Source of the DNA: Clostridium_AI sp002297865
GTDB lineage: Bacteria > Bacillota > Clostridia > Lachnospirales > Lachnospiraceae
DNA: 64,000 nt
Direction: 5' to 3'
NCBI GenBank assembly: GCA_937903005.1
Contig: CALFNR010000067.1
Coordinates: 1-64,000, forward strand
In this document: positions 41,001-50,011 of the stretch, in pieces
Numbering within the stretch: position 1 is the first letter of the stretch
Layout of the letters: each line of letters starts with the position of its first letter
Position numbers and translations under genes: made by a program
Notes under the pieces: model-generated
Seen by the model: only the letters and a program-made list of their open reading frames with translations
The model's database searches: none
What the model was told of the DNA's origin: nothing

Positions 41001-41101
41001 AGCGGATGCAGTCTTTAGACGTTCCCATTTATATGGCAGTAATGAGATATAAGAAGGATAAGATATACATAACATACGTAATGCCAGTAAACCCAGAGTA
41101 G
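35018..41101 (+). CDS. NRPS, A-PCP-C-A-PCP-C* (last domain degenerate)
   Basis: The 2027-residue protein begins directly with an A domain, so it works with the C domain that ends the preceding protein; its basic N-terminal helix (LKKLLKDSFLQN) can pair with that protein's acidic tail. A1 (1-505) has an unusual pocket: CHDPFLRD (Cys199) gives code D-P-R-H-L-A-L-L-A-K, which I cannot assign. PCP1 Ser549 (GANS) follows, then C (HHIILDG from His732), then A2 with code D-V-E-S-I-G-S-V-G-K, resembling lysine/ornithine-type codes, so a basic residue is likely (Dap is a candidate). PCP2 Ser1579 (GGNS). The last 370 residues resemble a C domain, but the HHxxxDG motif reads QHAFYDM (Gln1784, His1785, Asp1789), so condensation activity is doubtful. 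Its sole upstream match is AAGGAA, a weak ribosome site. Confidence 0.9.
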   Translation: MYTLKKLLKDSFLQNKEKIAISTQAYQITYQTLEFRADAIGHKIERAGIKEQSCVACISHQVEHYIYVLMACVKYNLVFMPVSAKFPHDRCLEMLKESEASVIVCDSNLNDEVDGFIRELKTPVKRLDIEQAVIPADTPSAWKEAADTARSYIYFTSGSQGKPKGIVGQVKGIAQFITWEAETFATDISVRVAQVTPPCHDPFLRDVLLPLHTGGTICIPENDRMLLDSQELAKWMEKEKVTLLHCTPSMFQILSAVPVTKNSFPDLQVILLAGELLKPNCIKNWFSLFHDRMKFVNLYGPTETTLAKLFHIIKESDLERNVIPVGNTIPGARALVVSEGGRICRTGQMGEVWIRTPYRTLGYIAKEINADKFIQNPFNSKPGDIVYKTGDLGKWLENDEIELLGRIDRQVKLRGHRIELSEVEAALQEYEGVEQAAVIYLEERETLYGFVQSTNEGEDIEETEILSFIRSKLPDYMTPEVIKVLTSLPINMNAKLDYGKLKELANKDKREIIEPVTPLEKQLSEICKNIFSCSEVSMEDTLFRIGANSVNILRLVNEVNSQTNSQFTLFDIFENRNRTIRELADVIEKNREAGHSKVTITKAEPKEYYKAVPEQRRIFVLQNMDKESTNYNITRAIQVKGSITNQEIVEQAETFLQRYELFQITFQQLDNEIVQRVGNFRIKAERIYCKEKEVTACIHRFRRPFDLEQEPGIRLGLIETDKDNRILVVDVHHIILDGHSINRLIQKFCLFLSGVEGQKEKVTYLDYAVWVNENEGKKARNESLAYWKEKFRVVPEPVMPYCIKKRPSVFTYRGMKESMRISSKIKEGIVRLAKENNTTEFAILTTAFVLLLEKYTLQNDITIGTVTNGRVCDEIKDTLGMFVKTLPLRIQIDQENTLDQVITHVNEVLGEAYEHQAISFEELLEELGVERDMSRNPLFDYMIVMQEDREEETVINGTEWALYPYDDLSSKYDLTLEIRSTEEEYLCVFEYCTDIFDAGTIELLKQHFVNLLGEMIEGERKPVNRIRMVSDEEQQKILSYSQMMHLDNKPANAVEQFRKEAQTCQEQVAVIEDDRKLTYQELEQKSDRLAGYLLAHHIEEGERVGIYGSHSIEMIVGILAVLKCKAAYVPIDSQLPEERIQYILEDSKARFLLSDGTGSYTWEEGTVLDISQTMTLDIETVPMDTQDISQKIAYIIYTSGSTGKPKGVQMTHQNLMTYIKAFREYVIDKQPFVMTQMASISFDVSIEEIFGTLLNGGTLILIKREQMLDLKVFQQIVEEHQVDYVSASPAFASVLNKCENSLPIRTMIVGGENVLPHYVDHLSDSMHIINSYGPTETCVGATYCVFDKNVHSTDFPIGKPLPGYNVYILNGYDAVCGFQTIGEICISGKCVSEGYVDSALNEGHFCIDKLTGERMYRSGDLGYMNLDGQIEFVARKDNQVKVRGYRIECDEIIQNAIASGLVEDMVVEVYENEAGVKQLCAAYTSPADVEEKLREVLSKKLPAYMVPDIMIRLDTIPITQNGKTDSNKIKELIQKKAPKKLIKYPVTKQEKELAAIWSKILKKEDISIQENFWSAGGNSILALSMISEALNAGFQFTIKDLFANLTLEELARKQQTEHIPSVGQVEEDKPLEETISVAEQVKLFREKFPRTTVESREVRPSFVQMFYLGLNPQYISDVVTIKGDYTGDQIRSAVEILIKNQEQLRCGYEINSAEDIRLKVYQYKENRIFIPYLDISSYTKEEQNHHIKAVKQTLKVSRMDVDLPYCLFVVKMEQDVFHIYIDIQHAFYDMFSNFVVKEEIVKTLSGNSAFGDAEKSEVKMDKNDSKNKENNVREHFQLDRFFKASNTLRKLTKIYPKEYTRLTKEYSIEAGISEKEIMYKSYELALDYLFDLFETEELPTWFIFHGRKEQDYQKIGAYLDMIPLLVDRKQKEVALKLLEQNLEYVKQEQINIADTLLAEETTEKQDVSQLRKMMKEQFIVMNYQGEQEASEQEQQRMQSLDVPIYMAVMRYKKDKIYITYVMPVNPE

Positions 41102-41157
41102 TCTGATGATTAGAATAACAGAGCGTCACAAGTAGTTTGTGGCAGAATAGGAGGAGT

Positions 41158-42378
41158 ATGAATAGGTTTGGATTTAAAAATGTTCCGAAAGTAGTATGGG
41201 GAATATTCCTTGTTACTTTAGTTGTAAACTGTGGAAACTATATGGCACAGTTTATGTCAATTTTCTTTACTAACAAGTTGGGGATTAAACCTAACTATTC
41301 GGGAATCTATGTGTCGTTGGCAGGAATGGCATTTCTTCCAGGCTCATTAGCAGGGGGAAAGTTAAGTGATGTATGGGGAAAGAAAAAGGTATTTCTTACC
41401 TTTCAAGGATTGGAAATTATTGTAACAATTCTTAATATGTTTATTTTTTCGAAAACGGTGACCCCAATTTTATTCATACTCAATGCCTTATTTGTTGCAG
41501 CGACAATACCAGTTTATAATTCCACTATTTTTGAAGTTTCTGATAATGATAATAAAAAGGATTGTCTGTCACTGTTCTTTGTGGGGACGAATATGGGAAA
41601 TATGGTATCTAGCATTGTAGGTGCAGCATTTTTCTCGAAACATTACCAGCTATTGTTTGGTGTTGAGGTAATTATGAAGATATTATCTCTTATCATTTTT
41701 GGTTTTTTAGTAAATTACGATGCCCCTCAGAAACCGCAACAGATAGAAAAAAAAGAGGAAGCACAAAAGGAAAAGTCAGAAAGTTTATGGAGTGTTTTAT
41801 TCAAATACCCAACACTGCTTTTATTCAGCTTATCCTGTTGCTTGTTTTCTATTATTCTTTCTCAGAACACTTATGCACTTCCAATTCATCTGGATGCAGT
41901 GTTCGGGGATTTGGGAACAAGATATTATGGTATCGTATTAGGGATTAATGCATTTGTAATTGTAATTGGGACAAGTGTAATTAATAATCTTACGAGAAAG
42001 TATTATAAACTGAATCTGCTCTTAATCGCTACCGCACTGGTCGGATGTGGCTTTGGACTGATTTATTTTGGGCAGTTCTTTGGAATTTATGTGATAACTA
42101 CCTTGCTGTGGTCATGTTCCGACATCCTAAACACACCAAATTCAAGTGCTTATATTTCGGAGTTTGCGCCACCAGATATGCTAGGAAGATTCGCAGCATG
42201 GATAAAAATTGTAACAGGAGCAGGATATGCGATTGGACCGATAGCAATTGGATTTATCATTGAACATAAGGGAAGCCGAATTGTATTTCCGATTCTATTT
42301 GCTATTGCTGTTATCAATTTTATCCTGTTATTGTTCATCAAGAATATGGAGAAGGCGGAAAACGGAAAAAACCGATGA
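41158..42378 (+). CDS. MFS transporter, likely product exporter
   Basis: The 406-residue protein has about 12 hydrophobic segments split by a charged middle loop (around residues 195-215), the classic 6+6 layout of major facilitator permeases. A GKLSDVWGKKK motif between segments 2 and 3 is the MFS signature A (G-x3-D-x2-G-x-R/K). I chose ATG 41158, seven codons inside the open frame, because AGGAGG at 41150-41155 is spaced for it. It lies between two megasynthase genes in the same direction with short gaps, so it is co-expressed with them and probably exports the product or an intermediate-derived peptide, giving self-protection. The substrate is inferred from context only. Confidence 0.88.
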   Translation: MNRFGFKNVPKVVWGIFLVTLVVNCGNYMAQFMSIFFTNKLGIKPNYSGIYVSLAGMAFLPGSLAGGKLSDVWGKKKVFLTFQGLEIIVTILNMFIFSKTVTPILFILNALFVAATIPVYNSTIFEVSDNDNKKDCLSLFFVGTNMGNMVSSIVGAAFFSKHYQLLFGVEVIMKILSLIIFGFLVNYDAPQKPQQIEKKEEAQKEKSESLWSVLFKYPTLLLFSLSCCLFSIILSQNTYALPIHLDAVFGDLGTRYYGIVLGINAFVIVIGTSVINNLTRKYYKLNLLLIATALVGCGFGLIYFGQFFGIYVITTLLWSCSDILNTPNSSAYISEFAPPDMLGRFAAWIKIVTGAGYAIGPIAIGFIIEHKGSRIVFPILFAIAVINFILLLFIKNMEKAENGKNR

Positions 42379-42397
42379 GAATGGGGATTGAATTCAT

Positions 42398-45300
42398 ATG
42401 GATGATTTGAAAAAATTTATATTAAGTGAAGTACAAAAAAAGAAAATGGATGTCCAGACGGGAATGGAGCTGTTAGGAAAACTTTCAGCAAAAGAAACAA
42501 AAAATAGTGAGATTGCTATAACAGGAATGGCAGTCAGGTTTCCAGAAGCATATACACCTGAAGAATTCTATAGCAATCTGTTAAATAAAATTGATTCCGT
42601 ACGTGATTATCCAAAAGCAAGAAGAAAATTAACAGATCCATGGCTTCCAGATGAAGTTTGTGATACAGAGGAACCTTACCAAAGGCAAGCCTATATCGAT
42701 CATATCAGTGAATTTGATGAGCATTTTTTTAAGTTGTCTATTGCAGAAGCAAAAGTAATGGAACCACTGCAGAGACTTTTTATGATGTGTGCATATGAAG
42801 CACTGGAAGATGCGAACTGTACAAACACAAAGCTTCAAGACTTAAAAGTTGGAATTTATGTAGGAAATGCAGAGTTAGGACAGCCAAGATATAAGGATTT
42901 GAGTGAAAAGCTAGATGGAACAGGATTTGTAGGTGGGGCAAACAGCATGATGCCTGCAAGAATTGCCTATTATTTAGGCTTAAATGGTCCTGGGGTTTTA
43001 GTGGATTCTGCTTGTGCATCTGGATTGTTAGGAGCTACCATGGCCTGTGAGGCTCTTCGAACTGGAAAAATCGACTATGCAATTGTCTGTGGAGCGGCAA
43101 TGAATCTAATTCCAGTTGTAACGGAGAAAATAACCATTATGGAGTCACCTGACACGATAGTATCTCCATTTGATGAGAATGCCAATGGAACTGTGTGGGG
43201 AGAAGGAATCGGTGTTGTTATCCTAAAAAGAGCAGAACAGGCATATCAGGAAAAAGACCATGTGTATGCTGTGATTTGTGGTGATGGTACTAATAATAAC
43301 GGAAATTCAGCCTCTATTACGGCTGTCGATGTCAAGGCACAGAAAACTCTGATAAGCAGTGTATGGAAGAAATTCCATATTAACCCTGAACATATCAAAT
43401 ATGTGGAGGCACAAGGAACAGGTACTTTAGTTGGTGATTCGATTGAAGTAAAAAGTCTCACGCAGGCATTTGCAGAATATACGGACAAAAAGCAGATCTG
43501 TGGATTGGGTACAAGTAAATGTAACATTGGTCATACAATTGGTGCATCAGGTATTGCAGCTCTCATCAAGGCAGCGCTGTCACTGGAAGCAGGAAAAGTT
43601 CCGCCAATGCAGAGATTTCACAATCCAAACCATTATATCAATTTCGTGAACAGTCCAATTTATATTACAGATGAGCCAATTGAATTGGACGAAAATAATC
43701 CAGAACAGATGATTGCCATAAATAACTTCGGCTTTAATGGAACGAATGTACATATTGTATTAAAAAGAGCAAAGCAACAGAAAGAAGAAGTAGTAGAAAA
43801 GGAAGAGGCCTATCCATTATTTCTGTCAGCCAAAACAGAAGAAACACTAATGAAAATGTTGATTCAGTATCAGCAGTATCTTCGTGAGACAGAATCTACA
43901 CTTGAAAATATCTGTTATACTGCATGGTGTGGGCGTGAACATTTTGAAAAGCGTCTGGCTGTAATCGCAAAAAGCAAGAAAGAAATGGTTGTTAAACTGA
44001 ATGCATTAAAAGAATGTATAAAGGATGAAACGGGTAAAACAGAATTCCCAGAGGGCTGTTTTTATCTAAATAAGGTTTCTGATTCTGATAGATTAAATGT
44101 AGAAGAGGCATTGTTGTATGTTCAGGGAAAGACAGTAGAACCACAAGTATTCAGCAAGAAGAATCTTTCTAAGGTACAGCTCCCAGTCTATCCTTTTGAG
44201 TTGAAAGACAGGTGGATTGATAAACCATTGCTGGAAACAATTAATCCAGTTACAGGGCGTTTGATGCTGGCAACAGAAGAACAGGACATTTATCAGATTA
44301 AACTGGATAAAAGAAGCTGGAGACTTGATACAAATGCTGTTCCAGGACAGACTGTAATTTCACCAGATGTATATATGGAGATTTTTTATCAGTATGCCTT
44401 ACTGTATGAAAGAGGAAGTCGTGTTTGTATCAGGAAGATTGAGATTCCTGAAAATGGAAATCTTGCAGAGGTGGAAGAAATCTGTGCCGTTGTGAAAAAG
44501 GAAGAAAAACAGATCACCATCACTTTGCAGGTTGAGAAAAAAGAAAAGGATATGTTGTTAGCCACAGCGAACATACAGTTTGTTGAAACTGAGAACAGGA
44601 AAAGCCTAAAACTAGCTGTAAAAGCTGAATTGGAAGAAAAGACTGTAGCAAGGGAAATAGGTAGAAGAGACTGTATCCGTAAGATCAATATGGATGAAAA
44701 GCAAGCTGTTTTTCATGTAGAATTACCATTTCCATATAGAAAAGATGAAAAGAAACATGCATTACATCCCGCACTATTAGAACGTGCCATGACCATTCAT
44801 TATGTAGAAACGACTGGAAAACAAGGTATCGTAAAGTCGTGTAAAGAAGCAGTGATAAACCGCCCGTTACCATTAAGTTTTGATGCCATAATTCATTTAG
44901 CAGAAGAGGATGCAGTTTATAATCTGGAGTTAAGTGATGGAGAAGGAGTAATTGCCAAGTTTTACGGAGTGTGTGTGAAAGAAGCAGGCTTAAGCCATTC
45001 GGAAGAAGAGACAGAAGACTATATGTCTGTTGAGCAGCTTAAGGGTTACAGTGAAAATGGATATACGAGTACACAATTACTGCTTGCTAAGATCTGGTGT
45101 GAGCAGCTTGGGATGAAAGCGGTAGATTTGGACCAAAAATTCTTTGAAATAGGCGGTAATTCCGTAATTGCCATTGCAGTTATGAATCAGCTTTCTAAGG
45201 CGGGAATACAAGGAGTAACCATTCGTACTATTTTCAACTATCAGACCATACGGGAATTATCAGAATATCTAGATAAGTTTGAAGGAGAAGAAATGGGACT

Positions 45301-48300
45301 GGTTCGTGTAGAGAGTCAGGAATCCTATCCGCTATCTTCTGAACAAAAGGGTATTTTGTCGTATTGCATGTTAAATCCAGAATCTAGAGCATACAATCTG
45401 ACAGCAGTGTTTGCGATGACAGGAAATATACAGATTACGCATATCAAAGAAGCATTTGAGACGATTTATCAACATAACGAATCGTTTCGAACACAATATA
45501 TCATAGATGAAGCTGGGATGAAACAGATTATACAGGAAAAGCCTTATGATGGATGGGTTGTGGAACAGTGTGGCCATCAGTTAACAGAAGATGAACTTGG
45601 ACAGATTATCTACGAATTCAATGAGCCATATTCATTAGAAGATGGAGAGTTGCTTCGTACAAAATATGTAATGGAGGATGAAGAACATGGATATCTTCTA
45701 GTGGGATCTCATCATATTGCAGCAGATGGAGTTTCTATGGGAGTACTGTTTGAAGATTTTATTACGTTATATTCAGGCGGAATTGTTCCAGATAGAAGCC
45801 GTAGATATGTAGATTATGCTATTTTCTCATCCAAGACAGACACAAATGAATATCAAAAGAAAAAGGCTTACTGGATAGAAAAATTCAGCGATGGAATTCC
45901 AAATCTTACACTGCCATATGATTATGACAACGTGGAGGAAAGAACAGATAAAGGAGCTGTATTTACGTATGAGATAGGAATTGAACAGGTGAATAGTCTG
46001 AAGGAACGGGCAAGAGAATTAAGCGTAACAGCAAGTTCCTATCTGTTATCCGCATACAGCATGATGTTAATAAAATATACGGGACAGAAAGATATTGTCA
46101 TAGGAATGCCATTTACAGGAAGACAATACAAAGAGTTAGAAGATGTAATTGGTATGTTTGTCAATACACTTCCAGTCAGGATAAAAGCGGATAAAGAAAT
46201 GAAGATTACCGACTTCATCCGTAACATGAGTCAGGAAAGTGCTGCTTACATGGAACATTCGGGATATCATTTTGAAGAACTGGCAAAGGACTTAGGAGAA
46301 GAAGGAACATCACAAAATCCTTTATATCAGGTTATGTTTACATTCCAGAATACTCGTTCCAAAGTGGAAATCACAGACGTTGTATCGCCTAAGATGGAGT
46401 TCTCTGTGGATGGTATGGATGTTAAGAGTGTCAATTATGATAGAGGAATTGCAAGAGCAGATATTATGCTTGAAATTGTAGAACGAGACAGTACTTATGT
46501 ATGTTATTTTGAGTATAGTACAGATTTATTCAAAGAGAAGACAATCAGGCGAATGGCACAGAGCATGGATAAGATTCTGAGTCAGATGCTTTCACAGCCA
46601 CACATGTATATGAAAGACCTAGATGTGATAGGAGAGGAAGAACGCCAGCGGATTCTATATCAATTCTGCGGTCCAAAGGTTGCAATTCCAAAAGGGTATG
46701 GAGTGATACCAGCGATCATGTCTATGGTGGAAAAGTATCCAGAGAAGACGGCGGTAGCAACGAATGGGAAAAGGTGCAGTTATAAAGAGCTTAATGAACG
46801 GTCACAAAAAGCAATGCAGATGTATGGCAGATATGGAGTAAGGGTGGAAGAACCTGTTGTCATGATGCTAGAGCGCTCAATAGAACTGATATCCTGCATT
46901 ATGGGAGCATGGAGAATAGGGGCTTCCTACATTCCAGTTGGAATTGATTACCCAGTAGAGCGAATTAAAACAGTGGTGGAAACATCGGGTGCAAGATATA
47001 TTGTAACGCAGAAACAATATATTTCCAAAGAGATGAAAGAGACATTTGGAGAGAGATTACTGTATATTGAGGAAGAACAGGAAAAGGAAGAAAATGCGTT
47101 AGAAACGATAGCAGAACAAAGCTATCAAGGGGAAAGACTTGCATATACCATTTTTACATCAGGATCTACAGGAAAACCAAAGGGCGCAATGGTTGAGCAC
47201 GCAGGTATGACAAATCATATTACAGCAAAGGTAAATGACTTAAATATGTCAAATGATACCGTCATAGTCTTCAATGCATCGTCTTGTTTTGATATATCGG
47301 TCTGGCAGATGTTTGCGGCATTGACTGTTGGTGGAACGGTGATTATATTCTCTGAGGAAGACAATCAGAATACAGACGTTTTCTTACATAAAATTGTAGA
47401 AGAAGAGGTAACTGTGCTAGAAGTTGTACCAGCTTATCTGAGACTGATTCTAGAAGCTGCAGAAGTGAAGAAGCTAAAACTGGATAAGCTTAAGTATCTG
47501 CTCGTAACAGGAGATGTGGTGAGTGTAGGACTAGTAAACCGTTGGCTAGATACATTCCCTCAGATCCCAATTGTTAATGCATATGGTCCAACGGAGGCTT
47601 CAGATGATATTACCCATTGTATTCTGTCTGAAAAGCTGGAAACGTTAAGTGTACCAATCGGTAAGACACTGCAAAATCTATATATTTACGTCGTAGATGA
47701 TGAAAATAAGCTTTGTCCTATCGGTGTAAGAGGTGAAATACTGGTTTCTGGAATTGGAGTGGGAAGAGGCTATATGAATCTTCCGGAGCAGACGAAGAAA
47801 GTGTTTGGAAATGATTTCTTTATTCCAGAACGAGGAAGACTGTATCGAAGTGGTGATAATGGCTACTGGTTAGAAGACGGAACCTTAATGATTGTGGGAA
47901 GAAAGGATTATCAGGTCAAACTGCATGGTTTTAGAATTGAACTTAATGAGATTACTTCTGTGATAGAATCTTTGGAGGAAGTGAAAGAAGCAGTTACTGT
48001 AGTAGTAGAGCAGGATGGCAATAAATACTTATGCAGTTACTACTCCAGTGAACATGAGATAAAGGAAAAGATAGAAGACTGGGTGTCCAAAAAACTTCCA
48101 TATTATATGATACCGTCAGTTTTTGTACATATGGAAGAACTTCCTCATAATGACAATGGAAAAGTAGATAGGAAAAAACTGAAGAAACCAAAGATTGAGA
48201 TAGCTGAGAAAGAATTTAAACAGGCAGAAACAGAGAAAGAAATCAGTTTAGAACAAGTATTAAAAAAGATATTTTCATTACAGAAAATCAACATGAATGA

Positions 48301-50011
48301 TAGCTTCTTTGAACTTGGTGGAGATTCCATTCTTGCCATTCAAGTTGCTACAGAGATAAAAGCACATGGCTATTACGTGGAGATAAAACAAATTCTGAAA
48401 TCAGAAACACTGAGTGATATTGCACATTCTTTGGTCAAGAGTACTGAGATGAAAGACGAAAACATGGAAGGTAAATTCCCACTAAGTGCGATGCAGAAGA
48501 AATATATATCGGAATTACAACTGTTTGATACTTACTGGAATCAGAATCTTAGCTTTGCTGTAGAAGGCAGGCTGACACGGGATGGAGTTTTGGCAGCATT
48601 AGAGCAGCTAGTGAAAACAAATGACTCCTTAAGACTTCGATTCAAGGTGGAAGAAAATGAAATCTGGCAGGAGTATGAAGCGTATCAGGAAGGAGAGGTT
48701 CTATTCGAAGAGCATACCAATTTATCTTTAGAGGAACGTAGTAAGATCTGCAGTTACTTAAATGAACAGGTGCAAGTAAAGAATCGAATTAATTTGGGAT
48801 GTTTGGTAGAACATCAAGAAAAGGGAGATTATGTTCTATTGGTTGTGAGCCATCTAGTAGCAGATACCCTTTCCTTGAGAATTCTAATGAAGGAATTCTT
48901 GGAGACATATGAAGCTTTTAAAAATGGAACAAGCTTGCTGAGCGGAAAAACGAATTCTTATAAAACCATGGTTGCAAGGTTATCAGAATATTTTGAAAAA
49001 GATGGAGAATACGAGAGTATATCCTATTATACAGACAGCTCCAGACTAGAAGAAGTGAAGCAAATATGGGGTGAGGATGCATTTGCTACAGAAGAGGAGT
49101 ACGTTAATACGCAGATTGAGATAGATGCAGATATTGTAGATGCGTTAAAAGAAGGGGCAGCAAAGATTTATCAGAGTGGACTCGATGTGCTGCTGCTTGC
49201 AGGAATTGGTATGGCGCTTAATGAAGTTGCAGGAGTGTCAAAAGCCTGTATCTTTATGGAAACAGATATGCGTTTCGCACAATTGCCAGACCTCGATATA
49301 TCTCATACAACGGGTTGGTGTGCCAGTGAATATCCAGTTGTATTCTCTGTGGATTGTTTGTTAGCGGATTGTATCATAAAAGCCAAAGAGAGCCTTGATT
49401 CGATTCCATTTAACGGTGCAGGATATCTAGAAGTGGAAGAACATTTGAAAGCGCAGGGAATTACTTATCCCGCTGAAATTATGTTTAATTACATTGGAGT
49501 ATTTGAAGGGGAAGTGGGTAATGGATGCCATATTCTTAGAGAATTAAGTGGCTTGCGATATGGAAAGAAGAACCGTCATGGTTATGGCTTGGAAATCGAG
49601 AGTGGTATCTATGAGAATAAACTGATTTTAGAATTGTCTTACAAAGCAATGCTTGTTGGCGAGGAATTTATCAGCAAATGGAAAAATGCATTTATCAATA
49701 ACATTAAGAAAATTGCGGACTTCCTAAGTGGGCAAAAATCATGGATTGCAACACCTGGTTTTTATGACAATCCATATATCACAGGAGAAGAACTGCAAAA
49801 GATATTGAATTGTAAATTTCAGATAGAAAAGATTTATCCGCTAACACCTGTACAGCAGGGCATGTTATTTTACTGGTTGCAAAATGCCGACTCAGATGAG
49901 TATTTTGAACAGTTTTCATTACAGATTCAGGGACAAGCCGATCTGGAGCGATTTACTCTCTGCTATAAGAGAATGATTGAGAAGTATGAGGTGTTACGAA
50001 CAGGACATTAG
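42398..50011 (+). CDS. Hybrid PKS-NRPS, KS0-DH0-ACP-C-A-PCP-E*-C (truncated by frameshift)
   Basis: The 2537 residues run: docking helix (1-33); KS (36-450) with Cys206 and His379 but Gln339 in place of the HGTGT His, so probably non-elongating; DH-like domain (about 600-870) with Asn646 in place of the catalytic His and Glu795 in place of Asp, probably inactive; ACP Ser922; C (HHIAADG from His1105); A with code D-I-W-E-L-T-A-D-D-K (substrate not assigned); PCP Ser1977; E-like domain (about 2030-2450) whose HHxxxDG reads SHLVADT (His2152, Asp2156) and whose EGHGR reads ETDMR. A C domain begins near 2470 with IYPLTPVQQGML, but a stop at 50009-50011 ends the frame after YEVLRTGH. The rest of this C domain lies in the next frame from 49977. 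The start is ATG 42398 after GGGG. Confidence 0.88.
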   Translation: MDDLKKFILSEVQKKKMDVQTGMELLGKLSAKETKNSEIAITGMAVRFPEAYTPEEFYSNLLNKIDSVRDYPKARRKLTDPWLPDEVCDTEEPYQRQAYIDHISEFDEHFFKLSIAEAKVMEPLQRLFMMCAYEALEDANCTNTKLQDLKVGIYVGNAELGQPRYKDLSEKLDGTGFVGGANSMMPARIAYYLGLNGPGVLVDSACASGLLGATMACEALRTGKIDYAIVCGAAMNLIPVVTEKITIMESPDTIVSPFDENANGTVWGEGIGVVILKRAEQAYQEKDHVYAVICGDGTNNNGNSASITAVDVKAQKTLISSVWKKFHINPEHIKYVEAQGTGTLVGDSIEVKSLTQAFAEYTDKKQICGLGTSKCNIGHTIGASGIAALIKAALSLEAGKVPPMQRFHNPNHYINFVNSPIYITDEPIELDENNPEQMIAINNFGFNGTNVHIVLKRAKQQKEEVVEKEEAYPLFLSAKTEETLMKMLIQYQQYLRETESTLENICYTAWCGREHFEKRLAVIAKSKKEMVVKLNALKECIKDETGKTEFPEGCFYLNKVSDSDRLNVEEALLYVQGKTVEPQVFSKKNLSKVQLPVYPFELKDRWIDKPLLETINPVTGRLMLATEEQDIYQIKLDKRSWRLDTNAVPGQTVISPDVYMEIFYQYALLYERGSRVCIRKIEIPENGNLAEVEEICAVVKKEEKQITITLQVEKKEKDMLLATANIQFVETENRKSLKLAVKAELEEKTVAREIGRRDCIRKINMDEKQAVFHVELPFPYRKDEKKHALHPALLERAMTIHYVETTGKQGIVKSCKEAVINRPLPLSFDAIIHLAEEDAVYNLELSDGEGVIAKFYGVCVKEAGLSHSEEETEDYMSVEQLKGYSENGYTSTQLLLAKIWCEQLGMKAVDLDQKFFEIGGNSVIAIAVMNQLSKAGIQGVTIRTIFNYQTIRELSEYLDKFEGEEMGLVRVESQESYPLSSEQKGILSYCMLNPESRAYNLTAVFAMTGNIQITHIKEAFETIYQHNESFRTQYIIDEAGMKQIIQEKPYDGWVVEQCGHQLTEDELGQIIYEFNEPYSLEDGELLRTKYVMEDEEHGYLLVGSHHIAADGVSMGVLFEDFITLYSGGIVPDRSRRYVDYAIFSSKTDTNEYQKKKAYWIEKFSDGIPNLTLPYDYDNVEERTDKGAVFTYEIGIEQVNSLKERARELSVTASSYLLSAYSMMLIKYTGQKDIVIGMPFTGRQYKELEDVIGMFVNTLPVRIKADKEMKITDFIRNMSQESAAYMEHSGYHFEELAKDLGEEGTSQNPLYQVMFTFQNTRSKVEITDVVSPKMEFSVDGMDVKSVNYDRGIARADIMLEIVERDSTYVCYFEYSTDLFKEKTIRRMAQSMDKILSQMLSQPHMYMKDLDVIGEEERQRILYQFCGPKVAIPKGYGVIPAIMSMVEKYPEKTAVATNGKRCSYKELNERSQKAMQMYGRYGVRVEEPVVMMLERSIELISCIMGAWRIGASYIPVGIDYPVERIKTVVETSGARYIVTQKQYISKEMKETFGERLLYIEEEQEKEENALETIAEQSYQGERLAYTIFTSGSTGKPKGAMVEHAGMTNHITAKVNDLNMSNDTVIVFNASSCFDISVWQMFAALTVGGTVIIFSEEDNQNTDVFLHKIVEEEVTVLEVVPAYLRLILEAAEVKKLKLDKLKYLLVTGDVVSVGLVNRWLDTFPQIPIVNAYGPTEASDDITHCILSEKLETLSVPIGKTLQNLYIYVVDDENKLCPIGVRGEILVSGIGVGRGYMNLPEQTKKVFGNDFFIPERGRLYRSGDNGYWLEDGTLMIVGRKDYQVKLHGFRIELNEITSVIESLEEVKEAVTVVVEQDGNKYLCSYYSSEHEIKEKIEDWVSKKLPYYMIPSVFVHMEELPHNDNGKVDRKKLKKPKIEIAEKEFKQAETEKEISLEQVLKKIFSLQKINMNDSFFELGGDSILAIQVATEIKAHGYYVEIKQILKSETLSDIAHSLVKSTEMKDENMEGKFPLSAMQKKYISELQLFDTYWNQNLSFAVEGRLTRDGVLAALEQLVKTNDSLRLRFKVEENEIWQEYEAYQEGEVLFEEHTNLSLEERSKICSYLNEQVQVKNRINLGCLVEHQEKGDYVLLVVSHLVADTLSLRILMKEFLETYEAFKNGTSLLSGKTNSYKTMVARLSEYFEKDGEYESISYYTDSSRLEEVKQIWGEDAFATEEEYVNTQIEIDADIVDALKEGAAKIYQSGLDVLLLAGIGMALNEVAGVSKACIFMETDMRFAQLPDLDISHTTGWCASEYPVVFSVDCLLADCIIKAKESLDSIPFNGAGYLEVEEHLKAQGITYPAEIMFNYIGVFEGEVGNGCHILRELSGLRYGKKNRHGYGLEIESGIYENKLILELSYKAMLVGEEFISKWKNAFINNIKKIADFLSGQKSWIATPGFYDNPYITGEELQKILNCKFQIEKIYPLTPVQQGMLFYWLQNADSDEYFEQFSLQIQGQADLERFTLCYKRMIEKYEVLRTGH

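Noticed and set aside
46680..48200. Substrate call for the A domain with code D-I-W-E-L-T-A-D-D-K
   Set aside because: I could read the code but could not tie it to one amino acid with confidence, so no substrate is given.
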